Positions 8,996-16,518 of a stretch of DNA of 64,000 nucleotides are shown in pieces. The stretch covers positions 7,378,001 to 7,442,000 of the forward strand of contig NZ_CP086322.1 of the NCBI RefSeq assembly GCF_023277745.1, given 5' to 3'. A model generated the notes under the pieces. It was not told the DNA's origin. It saw only the letters and a program-made list of their open reading frames with translations, and ran no database searches. A program made the position numbers and the translations under genes. Numbering within the stretch: position 1 is the first letter of the stretch; every line of letters starts with the position of its first letter. The stretch is from Streptomyces halobius. GTDB taxonomy: Bacteria; Actinomycetota; Actinomycetes; Streptomycetales; Streptomycetaceae.

Positions 8996-10096
8996 ATGAC
9001 GTCCATGAGTGAGGGTGCGGTGCTGCACCTCAAGGGGAGGGTCCTACTCGGGCCGGACGACGTACGCGACGAGCTGTGGGTCGTCGGCGGTCGGGTGACG
9101 TATGAGCGGCCGGCCGGGGCGCGGGAGGTCACCACCGTCCAGGGCTGGGCGCTGCCGGGCCTGGTCGACGCCCACTGCCACGTGGGGCTGGACGCCCACG
9201 GCCCGGTGGACGACGCCACCAGCGAGAAACAGGCGCTGACCGACCGCGACGCGGGCACCCTGCTGATCCGGGACGCCGGATCGCCCTCGGACACCCGCTG
9301 GATCGACGACCGCGAGGATCTGCCGAGGATCATCCGCGCCGGCCGGCACATCGCCCGTACCAAGCGCTACATCCGTAACTACGCGCACGAGATCGAGCCG
9401 GAGGACCTGGTCGCCTATGTCGCCCAGGAGGCCCGGCGCGGCGACGGGTGGGTCAAGCTCGTCGGTGACTGGCTCGACCGCTCCACCGGCGATCTGGGGT
9501 TCTGCTGGCCGCGCGGCGCGGTCGAGGCGGCCATCGCCGAGGCCCACCGGCTGGGCGCCCGGCTCACCGCCCACTGCTTCGCGGAGGAATCCCTGGGCCC
9601 GCTCGTCGAAGCCGGCATCGACTGCGTCGAGCACGCCACCGGCCTCACCGAGGACACCATCCCGCTGTTCGCCGAGCGCGGGGTCGCGATCGTCCCCACG
9701 CTGGTCAATATCGCCACGTTCCCGCGCCTGGCCGACTCCGGCGAGACGAAGTTCCCGAAGTGGGCGGACCATATGCGGCGACTGCACGCACGCCGCTACG
9801 ACACCATCGGGGCGGCCTACGACGCCGGGGTGCCCATCTACGCCGGTACGGACGCCGGCGGCTCGCTCGCGCACGGCCTGGTCGCCCAGGAGGTCGCCGA
9901 GCTGATGAAGGCCGGCCTCCCCGTCGAGGCCGCGCTCTCCGCGACCACCTGGGGTGCCCGGGACTGGCTCGGCCGCCCCGGCCTCACCGAGGGTGCCCCC
10001 GCCGACCTGGTGGTCTACGAGTCCGATCCGCGCGCGGACGTCCGGGTGCTGGCCGCCCCGCGCCGGGTGGTCCTGCGCGGCCGGGTGGTCGGCTGA
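8996..10096 (+). CDS. Amidohydrolase family protein
   Basis: Metal-dependent hydrolase of the TIM-barrel amidohydrolase superfamily, 366 residues. GLVDAHCHVG gives the HxH metal pair, GDGWVKLVGDW the lysine that is usually carboxylated, LTAHCFAEE and DCVEHATG the further histidines, and YAGTDAGG the catalytic aspartate. C-terminal LTEGAPADLVVYESDPR is the usual closing of the small beta domain. These features resemble imidazolonepropionase/prolidase-like members; the substrate is unknown. It stands alone between ect and the LAETG protein. Confidence 0.8.
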   Translation: MTSMSEGAVLHLKGRVLLGPDDVRDELWVVGGRVTYERPAGAREVTTVQGWALPGLVDAHCHVGLDAHGPVDDATSEKQALTDRDAGTLLIRDAGSPSDTRWIDDREDLPRIIRAGRHIARTKRYIRNYAHEIEPEDLVAYVAQEARRGDGWVKLVGDWLDRSTGDLGFCWPRGAVEAAIAEAHRLGARLTAHCFAEESLGPLVEAGIDCVEHATGLTEDTIPLFAERGVAIVPTLVNIATFPRLADSGETKFPKWADHMRRLHARRYDTIGAAYDAGVPIYAGTDAGGSLAHGLVAQEVAELMKAGLPVEAALSATTWGARDWLGRPGLTEGAPADLVVYESDPRADVRVLAAPRRVVLRGRVVG

Positions 10097-10371
10097 CGGG
10101 GCGTCATGCGTCTCGTCACCGCCCGCGTCCCGTCACCCGTCCCGTCAACACATGTGTCCCGCACGGTGGTACGGCTGTGACTGAGGGAAAGTCTCCTGCC
10201 ACAGGAGTCGATTCAAGCCACAACACCAACTCATAAGAATGAATTTACCTTGTGAGGATGCGCGTTCCCCCAAAAGGTAGACACGATGTGCGCGTCAAGG
10301 CTGTTCGGCCCGCGCGATGTCCCCCATTGGCGCGCCGACGGCTCCGTTTCTCTCGTAAGGGTCCCACTCAC

Positions 10372-11532
10372 GTGTCCACCAGCTCCAGCCATTCCTCCGG
10401 CACGCCCACGCGCCGTGCCTCCCGCCGGCTCGCCGCCACCTGGGTCGCCGCCTCCCTCACGGCCGGTCCCGCCGTACTGCTCGGCGCCGCTCCGGCGCAC
10501 GCCACCGGCGACCACGGCACCTCCGGCGCGGCCATCCTGCGCGCCGACCTCAACGTCGGTCTGCTCCACAAGACGGCCGAAGTCCCGCTGAAGGCCACGC
10601 TCAACGAGGTGCACGCACCGGCCTCGGCCGAGAAGACCGCGCTCTCCGTCCAGCTGGACGGCGTCAACCACGGCAAGTCGTTCAACATGCTGCGCGCGAA
10701 CGTCGCCACCGCGCGTGCCACTGCCGACGGCCACAAGACCGAGGGCTACGCCAACCTGGAGCACGCCGAGGTGCATCTCCCGGCCCTTGCGTCGCAGTCC
10801 CTGCTCGAGGTCAAGAAGGTCACCTCCAAGGCGATATGCACGGCGGGCGAGCGCCCGCGGGCCGAGTCGAACATCCTGGGCACCGTCCGCGTCCTGGGCA
10901 AGGAGGTCACCCTCCGCGCCGACGGGACGAAACAGGTCAAGGTGCCCGGTGTGGGCGAAGTACGACTCGACCTGTCCAAGAAGAGCGTCACCTCCAAGAG
11001 CGCCGCGGCCACCGCGCTCGATCTGAACGTCTCCGTGAACCCGCTCAAGCTCAACGTCGCGGACGTCAAGGGACACATCAAGCTCGCCGAGGCCAGCTGC
11101 ACCACCGGCAAGGGATCCGGTGACGGCGGCACGTCCGGCGGCAGCGGCGGCCAGACGGGCGGCGGCAGCGGCGGTCAGACCGGCGGCGGCAGCGGCGGTC
11201 AGACCGGCGGCGGCAGCAGCGGCGGCAGCGGTGGTCAGGCGGGCGGCGGCAGCGGCGGTCAGACCGGCGGCGGCAGCGGCGGCAGCGGCGGTCACTCGTC
11301 CGGCGGCCAGACCGGCGGCAGCTCCGCCGGGCAGGCCTCCGGCGGGGCGTCGGGCGGCGGCAACGACACCCATCCGCAGACCGGCACCAAGCCCGCCGGC
11401 GACAACCTCGCCGAGACCGGCAGCAGTTCGGCCACCCCGTACCTCGCCGGTGGCGCGGCCCTGCTGCTCTTCGCGGGCGCCGGATCGCTCGGCTACGCAC
11501 GACGCCGCCGCAACGCGGCACAGGGCGGCTGA
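10372..11532 (+). CDS. SCO1860-family LAETG-anchored secreted protein
   Basis: 386 residues. The N-terminal signal peptide (Arg-rich, then LAATWVAASLTAGPAVLLG and APAHA cleavage) leads into a globular domain of about 210 residues. Next is a Gly/Ser/Gln/Thr stalk made of GGSGGQTG repeats (about 11125-11330). The C-terminus is an LAETG sortase signal followed by a hydrophobic segment and RRRR. In Streptomyces LAxTG is the class E sortase motif, so the protein should be linked to the cell wall. GTG 10372 is preceded by TAAGGG; the frame is open further up, but that part has no secretion signal. No sortase gene is in the window. The function of the domain is not known to me. Confidence 0.85.
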   Translation: MSTSSSHSSGTPTRRASRRLAATWVAASLTAGPAVLLGAAPAHATGDHGTSGAAILRADLNVGLLHKTAEVPLKATLNEVHAPASAEKTALSVQLDGVNHGKSFNMLRANVATARATADGHKTEGYANLEHAEVHLPALASQSLLEVKKVTSKAICTAGERPRAESNILGTVRVLGKEVTLRADGTKQVKVPGVGEVRLDLSKKSVTSKSAAATALDLNVSVNPLKLNVADVKGHIKLAEASCTTGKGSGDGGTSGGSGGQTGGGSGGQTGGGSGGQTGGGSSGGSGGQAGGGSGGQTGGGSGGSGGHSSGGQTGGSSAGQASGGASGGGNDTHPQTGTKPAGDNLAETGSSSATPYLAGGAALLLFAGAGSLGYARRRRNAAQGG

Positions 11533-11589
11533 CCGACCCCGTACTCCGCGCCGGTGTCGTGGGGGCGCCGGACCCGCTGGGTACGGCCC

Positions 11590-11613
11590 GAGGCACGCCG
11601 TACGGCGTGCCTC
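11590..11613. terminator. Palindromic terminator, LAETG gene
   Basis: Perfect 24-base palindrome (GAGGCACGCCGT and its complement), in the gap between the LAETG gene and the convergent cobC. Confidence 0.7.
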
Positions 11614-11676
11614 ACCCCTCGCCGGGGCCCCGTCGAAGCGTGGATCGACGGGCGCCCCGGCGGGGCCTCTCCGGTG

Positions 11677-11697
11677 CTTACAGGGCTGCCCTGTAAG
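11677..11697. terminator. Hairpin after cobC
   Basis: CTTACAGGGC and GCCCTGTAAG form an inverted repeat ending four bases beyond the cobC stop, a likely end of the cobalamin operon on the minus strand. Confidence 0.65.
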
Positions 11698-11700
11698 GGA

Positions 11701-12828
11701 CTACGTGGCCGGGCCCTGCTCCGCGAGGACGTCGGCCAGGGCGGCCACGAAGCGGTCGGTCGTGGCCCGGTCCCGGACCGCGAGCCGCAGCCAGTCCCGG
11801 CCCAGTCCCGGAAAGGTGTCGCCGCGGCGCGCCGCGAAGCCGCGGGCCCGCAGGCCGGCCCGCACCTCCGCCGCGCCCGGCAGCCGGATCAGCACGAACG
11901 GCCCCTCGGCCGGCCGGACGGCCCGTACCTCCGGGAACCCGTCCAGCCGGGCCAGCAGATGGGCCCGGTCCCCGGCGGTCTCCTCGGCCGCCGCGGCCGC
12001 CTCCGCCAGCGCCGCCGGCGCACAGCACGCCTCGGCCGCGGCCAGCGCCGGGCTGGACACCGGCCACAGCGGCTGCGCCCGTTCCAGCGCCGCGACGGTG
12101 CCGGGCGCGGCCAGCACATAGCCGATCCGCAGGCCCGCCAGCCCCCACGTCTTGGTGAGGCTGCGCAGCACGACCAGACCGGGCAGATCCGTCCGCCCGG
12201 CCAGCGACGCCCGCTCCCCGGGCACCGCGTCCATGAACGCCTCGTCCACCACGAGGGTCCGGCCGGGACGCGCCAGCCGGGCCAGCGCCTCGGCGGGATG
12301 CAGAACCGAGGTGGGGTTGGTCGGATTGCCGACGACGACCAGATCGGCGTCCTCCGGAACGGCCGCCGGATCCACCCGGAAGCCGTCCCGCTCACCGAGC
12401 AGCACCCGCGTCACGTCGTGCCCGGCGTCCCGCAGCGCCGCCTCCGGCTCGGTGAACTGCGGGTGCACCACCACGGGCCGCCGAGCCGGTACGGCCCGCG
12501 CGATCAGCACGAACGCCTCCGCCGCCCCCGACGTCAACAGCACCCGCTCGACCGGCAGACCGTGCCGTACGGCGACCGCCCGGCGTGCCGCCCGGCCGTC
12601 CGGATACGCGGCGAGACCGTCCAGCGACGCGGCGATCCTGGCCTTCAGCCAGTCCGGGGGAGTGTGGGCGCGGACATTCACCGCGAGGTCGGTCAGATCC
12701 GTCGAACCGCCTTTTGTGCCCCGGACTTCGGCGTCGCCGTGGTGTCGCAGGTCCGGCTCCGGGGGCTGCCCGGTCCCGTCGGACGGCGCCGGCTCCCGGA
12801 GCCGCGCGGGCTCAGCGGGCGTCGGCAT
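11701..12828 (-). CDS. cobC: CobC-like PLP aminotransferase (threonine-phosphate decarboxylase type)
   Basis: Class I/II PLP enzyme, about 375 residues, of the Rv2231c/CobC type. Such enzymes are thought to supply the aminopropanol arm of cobalamin. LAVNVRAHTPPDWLKARI and LDGLAAYPDG are the N-terminal marks. VVVGNPTNPTSVL and LVVDEAFMD position PLP, and Lys in LRSLTKTWGLAGLRIGY is the Schiff-base residue. The start overlaps the cbiX stop; ATG 12828 is chosen, with GTG 12834 possible, both behind GAGGGG. It is the last gene of the B12 operon. Confidence 0.8.
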   Translation of the reverse strand: MPTPAEPARLREPAPSDGTGQPPEPDLRHHGDAEVRGTKGGSTDLTDLAVNVRAHTPPDWLKARIAASLDGLAAYPDGRAARRAVAVRHGLPVERVLLTSGAAEAFVLIARAVPARRPVVVHPQFTEPEAALRDAGHDVTRVLLGERDGFRVDPAAVPEDADLVVVGNPTNPTSVLHPAEALARLARPGRTLVVDEAFMDAVPGERASLAGRTDLPGLVVLRSLTKTWGLAGLRIGYVLAAPGTVAALERAQPLWPVSSPALAAAEACCAPAALAEAAAAAEETAGDRAHLLARLDGFPEVRAVRPAEGPFVLIRLPGAAEVRAGLRARGFAARRGDTFPGLGRDWLRLAVRDRATTDRFVAALADVLAEQGPAT

Positions 12829-13753
12829 GCTCACCGTGCCCCTCGCCGCCCGGCGCCCAGGCCCCGCTCCGCCCCGGTGCGCCGTCCGTTCCCCGGGTGT
12901 CCCCCTCGGCCGCCCGGTCCCCGTACGCCGCACCCGTCAGCAGCGGAACGCCCGCCACCATCTCCAGATAACGCTCCACCACGACCTCGGCCAGCTCCGC
13001 CCCCGGGCCGATCATTTCGGCGCCGTACACCTCGATCCCGGGATGCGCCGCGGCCCAGCCCTCGGTCTGCATACACAACCGCTCCAACAGATCGCCGGAG
13101 AAGAGGAAATAGGGCAGGACGACGATCCGCCGCGGGCCGACCGCACCGGGGGCACCGGGAGCCGCGGTGGCCAGCGCCGCACACCGGTCGAGACCGGCCG
13201 GCACATCCGGCCACGCCTGCGAGACGAACGCCGTCTCCACACCCGCGAAGCCGCGCCCTTCCCACAGCAGCCGCGCTGCCCGTGCCACCTCGGCGTTCGC
13301 CTGCGGCTCCGAGGCACCGCGCCCCACCAGCAGCACCGTCGTACGGGCCCGGTCCTCGGGTCTGCGGGCGCCACTGCCCAGCGCCGCCTCCACCCGTCGC
13401 TCCAGGGTGTCCAGCAGCCTCGGCCCCGGCTCCAGCTCGGCGGCGCAGGCCCAGCCCAGATCCGGATGGTGCTCCCGTGCCCGCTCCAGCGCCTCGGGCA
13501 GGGCATCCCGTACGGCCCCGGTCGGCGCCAGCAGCAGCGGCACCGCGGCGACCCGAGTGACGCCCCGTTCGACGAGCCCGGCGACGGCCTCGGCCAGCGG
13601 CGGCCCGGACGGCGCGAGGCCGAAGAACCCACCCGTGACGGGAACATCGGGATGCCGCTCGCCGACCGTGTGCACCAGTGCGCGCAGGGCCTCGGCCCCG
13701 CCTTCGTCGCGCGTGCCGTGACCGGCGATGAGCAGAGCGGGAGGGGTGGTCAC
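12812..13753 (-). CDS. Sirohydrochlorin chelatase, CbiX-like
   Basis: 313-residue chelatase-fold protein. LLIAGHGTRDEGG carries the metal-binding histidine, VPLLLAPTGAVRD and VVLPYFLFSGDLLERL the repeat-related second half. It would insert the metal into sirohydrochlorin or take part in precorrin handling. GTG 13753 is chosen because AAGGAG stands five bases upstream; the frame is open much further but without coding character. The C-terminal 40 residues are low complexity. It overlaps cobC by 17 bases and follows the CobE-like gene after 154 bases. Confidence 0.85.
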   Translation of the reverse strand: MTTPPALLIAGHGTRDEGGAEALRALVHTVGERHPDVPVTGGFFGLAPSGPPLAEAVAGLVERGVTRVAAVPLLLAPTGAVRDALPEALERAREHHPDLGWACAAELEPGPRLLDTLERRVEAALGSGARRPEDRARTTVLLVGRGASEPQANAEVARAARLLWEGRGFAGVETAFVSQAWPDVPAGLDRCAALATAAPGAPGAVGPRRIVVLPYFLFSGDLLERLCMQTEGWAAAHPGIEVYGAEMIGPGAELAEVVVERYLEMVAGVPLLTGAAYGDRAAEGDTRGTDGAPGRSGAWAPGGEGHGEHADAR

Positions 13754-13907
13754 GAGAACTCCTTGTACCGGGGTTTCGCTGTCGGGCGCGGCACCGGGCG
13801 ACGGTGGCCGGCGCGGGGCGGAGTGGGAGGTCATGACGATATCCGCAGTGGCCGCGCGGGCGGTGGGCGCTCCCCCGAGTGAGGCCGGGCATAACCGAAC
13901 TGTCGGG

Positions 13908-14477
13908 TCATACCCCGCCGGTGCTGGGAGCCGCACCGCCGGTTCCGGTGCCGGCTGTCGTTGCCGGGCCTTCCGCACCGCCGGTGGCGGTGCCTTCCGG
14001 ACCGGTGGTGCCCGCGCCCTCCCGGCCTGCCGCCGCCGCGATGGCGCAGGTCGCCCCGGGCGGCCGGCCGTGCGGCGCCGACTTCCGCTTCCCGACGACC
14101 AGTTCGGCACCCGGCCCGGCCGCCAGCAGCGCCGCCGCCTCCGCCACGCTCGGCGTCCCCATGACATCCCGCGCGAACCGCGACGGGGCCGGCACCCGCA
14201 CGGCCGCCAGAGCCTCGGCCGCATACGACAGCAACGGGACGCCCAACTGCCGCGCCACCCCGGCCAGCCCCGGCTCGGCCGCCTTGACGTCCACCGTCGC
14301 CAGCGCGGTCACCGCGGCCGGTGTGTGCCCGAGCAGCGCGAGGGTGTCCGTGACCAGCTCCAGCACCTCCGCCAGCGGCACGTCGCGGCACCCTCCGACG
14401 CCCACGACCAAACTCCCCCGGGGCCGAGAGCCCGGGGGAACCCCCTTCGTGTCGCCCTCCGCGTCCCGCCGGCTCAT
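13908..14477 (-). CDS. Cobalamin biosynthesis protein, CobE / CbiG C-terminal domain
   Basis: 189 residues. The core from GSLVVGVGGCRDVPLAEV to APSRFARDVMGTPSVAEAAAL is the CbiG C-terminal/CobE fold, which in other bacteria takes part in the lactone-opening steps of the corrin ring. The CbiG N-terminal domain is absent. The first 17 codons include a palindromic element (14413-14445) that reads as TKGVPPGSRPRGS. A Gly/Thr/Ala tail of about 35 residues follows the core. Its ATG overlaps the cobB stop as ATGA. Confidence 0.75.
   Translation of the reverse strand: MSRRDAEGDTKGVPPGSRPRGSLVVGVGGCRDVPLAEVLELVTDTLALLGHTPAAVTALATVDVKAAEPGLAGVARQLGVPLLSYAAEALAAVRVPAPSRFARDVMGTPSVAEAAALLAAGPGAELVVGKRKSAPHGRPPGATCAIAAAAGREGAGTTGPEGTATGGAEGPATTAGTGTGGAAPSTGGV
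14413..14445. repeat. Palindromic element in the CobE-like gene
   Basis: CTCCCCCGGGGCCGAGAGCC then CGGGGGAACCCCC; same general design as the elements at 1705, 36171 and 53712. It lies inside the N-terminal coding part, in frame. Confidence 0.6.
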
Positions 14478-15922
14478 ACGGCCAAGGCTCCCCGCCCGGG
14501 AGGCACCCCCAACGCCGCGCTCTCCACCAGCCGTCCCGCCAACGACGGCTCCGCTGCCCAGTGCACATGCAGATACGAGGCATGCACCCCGCCGCTGACG
14601 AAGCCCTCCACCCGCCGCGCCGGGTGCGTCACGCCCCACGCCGGGCCCTCGCCCGCGCCCGGTTCCAGCGTCGTGCGGTGGAACTCGTGGCCCCGTACCC
14701 GCGTCCCGGCCGTGGCCAGCGCGTTGTCCTCCAGCGCCACCGCCTCCCGGTAGCCGAGGGTGAGCCGCTCCGTCATCCGCGCGTCGGCGGGCAGCACCCC
14801 GCACATCGGCTTCCCGTCGAGCGACCGGGACAGATAGAGCAGGCCGGCGCACTCGGCGGCGACCGGCGCCCCGGAGGCCGCCAGCGCGGCCACCGCCGCC
14901 CGCAGCGGCACGTTCGCCGACAGATCCGGTGCGTACACCTCGGGGAACCCGCCGCCGATCACCAAACCCCGTGTGCCGGGCGGCAGTTGCTCGTCCCGCA
15001 GCGGGTCGAACGGCACCACCTCGGCGCCCGCCGCGGCCAGCAGCTCGGCGTGCTCCACGTACGAGAAGGTGAACGCGGCGCCGCCCGCGACGGCGATCAG
15101 CGGCCTGCCGGAGGATGTCGTCCCCGCGCCGGGACCCAGCTCCGCCGCCGCGTCCCACGGCGTGTCCGGCAGCTCCGGCGCGGTGCGCGCCAGCGCCAGC
15201 AGCGCCTCCAGATCGCAGCCCTCGCGCACCCGCGCGGCCAGTGCCGCCACCGACTCCAGCGCCTCCGCCCGGCGCTCGGCGACCGGCACCAGCCCCAGAT
15301 GCCGGGACGGCGTACGCGCCTGCTCCGTACGCCGCAGCACCCCCAGCACCGGCACCCCGGAGGAGCCCAGCGCGTCCCGCAGCAGCTCCTCGTGCCGGTC
15401 CGAGCCGACCTTGTTGAGGATCACCCCCGCCAGCCGCACCTCCGGGTCCCAGGACGCGAATCCGTGCACCAGCGCCGCCACCGACCGGGACTGCGACGAC
15501 GCGTCCACCACCAGCACCACCGGCGCCCGCAGCAGCTTCGCGACCTGCGCCGTCGACGACAACTCGCCCGCCCGTCGCCCACCACCACCCTTCGATGGAC
15601 GCGCTTCGCGCGCAGTGACGGGTGCGGCACCGTCGAACAGCCCCATCACGCCCTCGACCACCGCGAGATCCGCGCCCGCCGCGCCGTGCAGGAACAGCGG
15701 GGCGATCCGCTCCGGACCGCACAGGTAGGCGTCCAGATTGCGGCCGGGACGGCCGGTGGCCAGGGAGTGATAGCCCGGGTCGATGTAGTCGGGCCCCACC
15801 TTGTGCGGCGACACCGACAGACCGGCCTCGGCGAAGGCCGCCATCAGCCCGGTGGCGACGGTCGTCTTGCCGCTGCCCGAGGAGGGCGCGGCGATGACGA
15901 GCCGGGGGAGCGCGGCACTCAC
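14474..15922 (-). CDS. cobB: Cobyrinate a,c-diamide synthase
   Basis: 482 residues. The P-loop region is VIAAPSSGSGKTTVATGL, followed by VGPDYIDPGYHSLATG and VEGVMGLFDG, and a glutamine amidotransferase domain with the Cys in VAAECAGLLYLS and His near GHEFHRTTLE. It amidates carboxylates a and c of cobyrinate using glutamine and ATP. A 17-residue insert, REARPSKGGGGRRAGEL, interrupts the loop after MGLFDG. The GTG at 15922 overlaps the cobO stop as GTGA and the 3' end overlaps the next gene as ATGA. Confidence 0.9.
   Translation of the reverse strand: MSAALPRLVIAAPSSGSGKTTVATGLMAAFAEAGLSVSPHKVGPDYIDPGYHSLATGRPGRNLDAYLCGPERIAPLFLHGAAGADLAVVEGVMGLFDGAAPVTAREARPSKGGGGRRAGELSSTAQVAKLLRAPVVLVVDASSQSRSVAALVHGFASWDPEVRLAGVILNKVGSDRHEELLRDALGSSGVPVLGVLRRTEQARTPSRHLGLVPVAERRAEALESVAALAARVREGCDLEALLALARTAPELPDTPWDAAAELGPGAGTTSSGRPLIAVAGGAAFTFSYVEHAELLAAAGAEVVPFDPLRDEQLPPGTRGLVIGGGFPEVYAPDLSANVPLRAAVAALAASGAPVAAECAGLLYLSRSLDGKPMCGVLPADARMTERLTLGYREAVALEDNALATAGTRVRGHEFHRTTLEPGAGEGPAWGVTHPARRVEGFVSGGVHASYLHVHWAAEPSLAGRLVESAALGVPPGRGALAV
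15566..15613 (-). repeat. In-frame palindromic module in cobB
   Basis: Positions 15583-15613 match 22118-22148 (plus strand) at 28 of 31 bases. The adjoining 15566-15590 matches 16739-16764 in the chelatase gene over 25 bases apart from one inserted G. In both cobB and the chelatase gene the frame is kept. Confidence 0.75.
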
Positions 15923-16518
15923 CACTCGACACCCCGCTGGCCCTTCTGGCCCGCGTCCATCGGGTGCTTGACCTTCGTCATGTCCGTCACCAGATCGGCA
16001 CAGTCCAGCAGCTCCTGCGGGGCGTTGCGGCCGGTGATGACGACATGCTGCGTACCGGGACGGTCCCGCAGCACCGACACCACCTCGTCGGTGTCCACCC
16101 AGCCCCAGTGCATCGGGTACGCGAACTCGTCCAGCACGTAAAGCCGGTAGGTCTCCTCGGCGAGGCAGCGCTTGACCTGCTCCCAGCCCTCCCGCGCCTT
16201 CTCCTCGTTGGACATCTCGCCGTCGCGCTGGATCCAGGACCAGCCCTCGCCCATCTTGTGCCAGTCGACGGTCCCGCCCTCGCCGGAGGCGCCCAGCACC
16301 TTCAGCGCGTTCTCCTCGCCGACCTTCCACTTCGCGGACTTGACGAACTGGAACACCCCGATCGGCCAGCCCTGGTTCCACGCCCGCAGCGCCAGCCCGA
16401 ACGCGGCGGTCGACTTGCCCTTGCCGATGCCGGTGTGCACGAGCACCAGCGGGCGGTTGCGGCGCTGCCGCGTGGTGAGCCCGTCGTCCGGGATGACGCT
16501 CGGTTGTCCTTGTGGCAT
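15919..16518 (-). CDS. cobO: Cob(I)yrinic acid a,c-diamide adenosyltransferase
   Basis: 199 residues, full length. The P-loop is VHTGIGKGKSTAAFG near residue 28. WPIGVFQFVKSAKW, the Walker-B-like LYVLDEFAYPMHWGW and the C-terminal DMTKVKHPMDAGQKGQRGVEW are typical of CobO/BtuR. It attaches the 5'-deoxyadenosyl group to cobalt. Its ATG shares one base with the chelatase stop (TAATG) and its stop overlaps cobB, so translation is coupled on both sides. Confidence 0.93.
   Translation of the reverse strand: MPQGQPSVIPDDGLTTRQRRNRPLVLVHTGIGKGKSTAAFGLALRAWNQGWPIGVFQFVKSAKWKVGEENALKVLGASGEGGTVDWHKMGEGWSWIQRDGEMSNEEKAREGWEQVKRCLAEETYRLYVLDEFAYPMHWGWVDTDEVVSVLRDRPGTQHVVITGRNAPQELLDCADLVTDMTKVKHPMDAGQKGQRGVEW

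Noticed and set aside
11120..12121. Long Ala/Arg-rich frame overlapping the LAETG gene stalk
   Set aside because: Produced by reading the Gly/Gln repeat in another frame; no start signal or domain.
13754..14224. N-terminal extension of the CbiX-like protein
   Set aside because: The frame is open but overlaps the CobE-like gene and has shadow composition; GTG 13753 has a good AAGGAG site.
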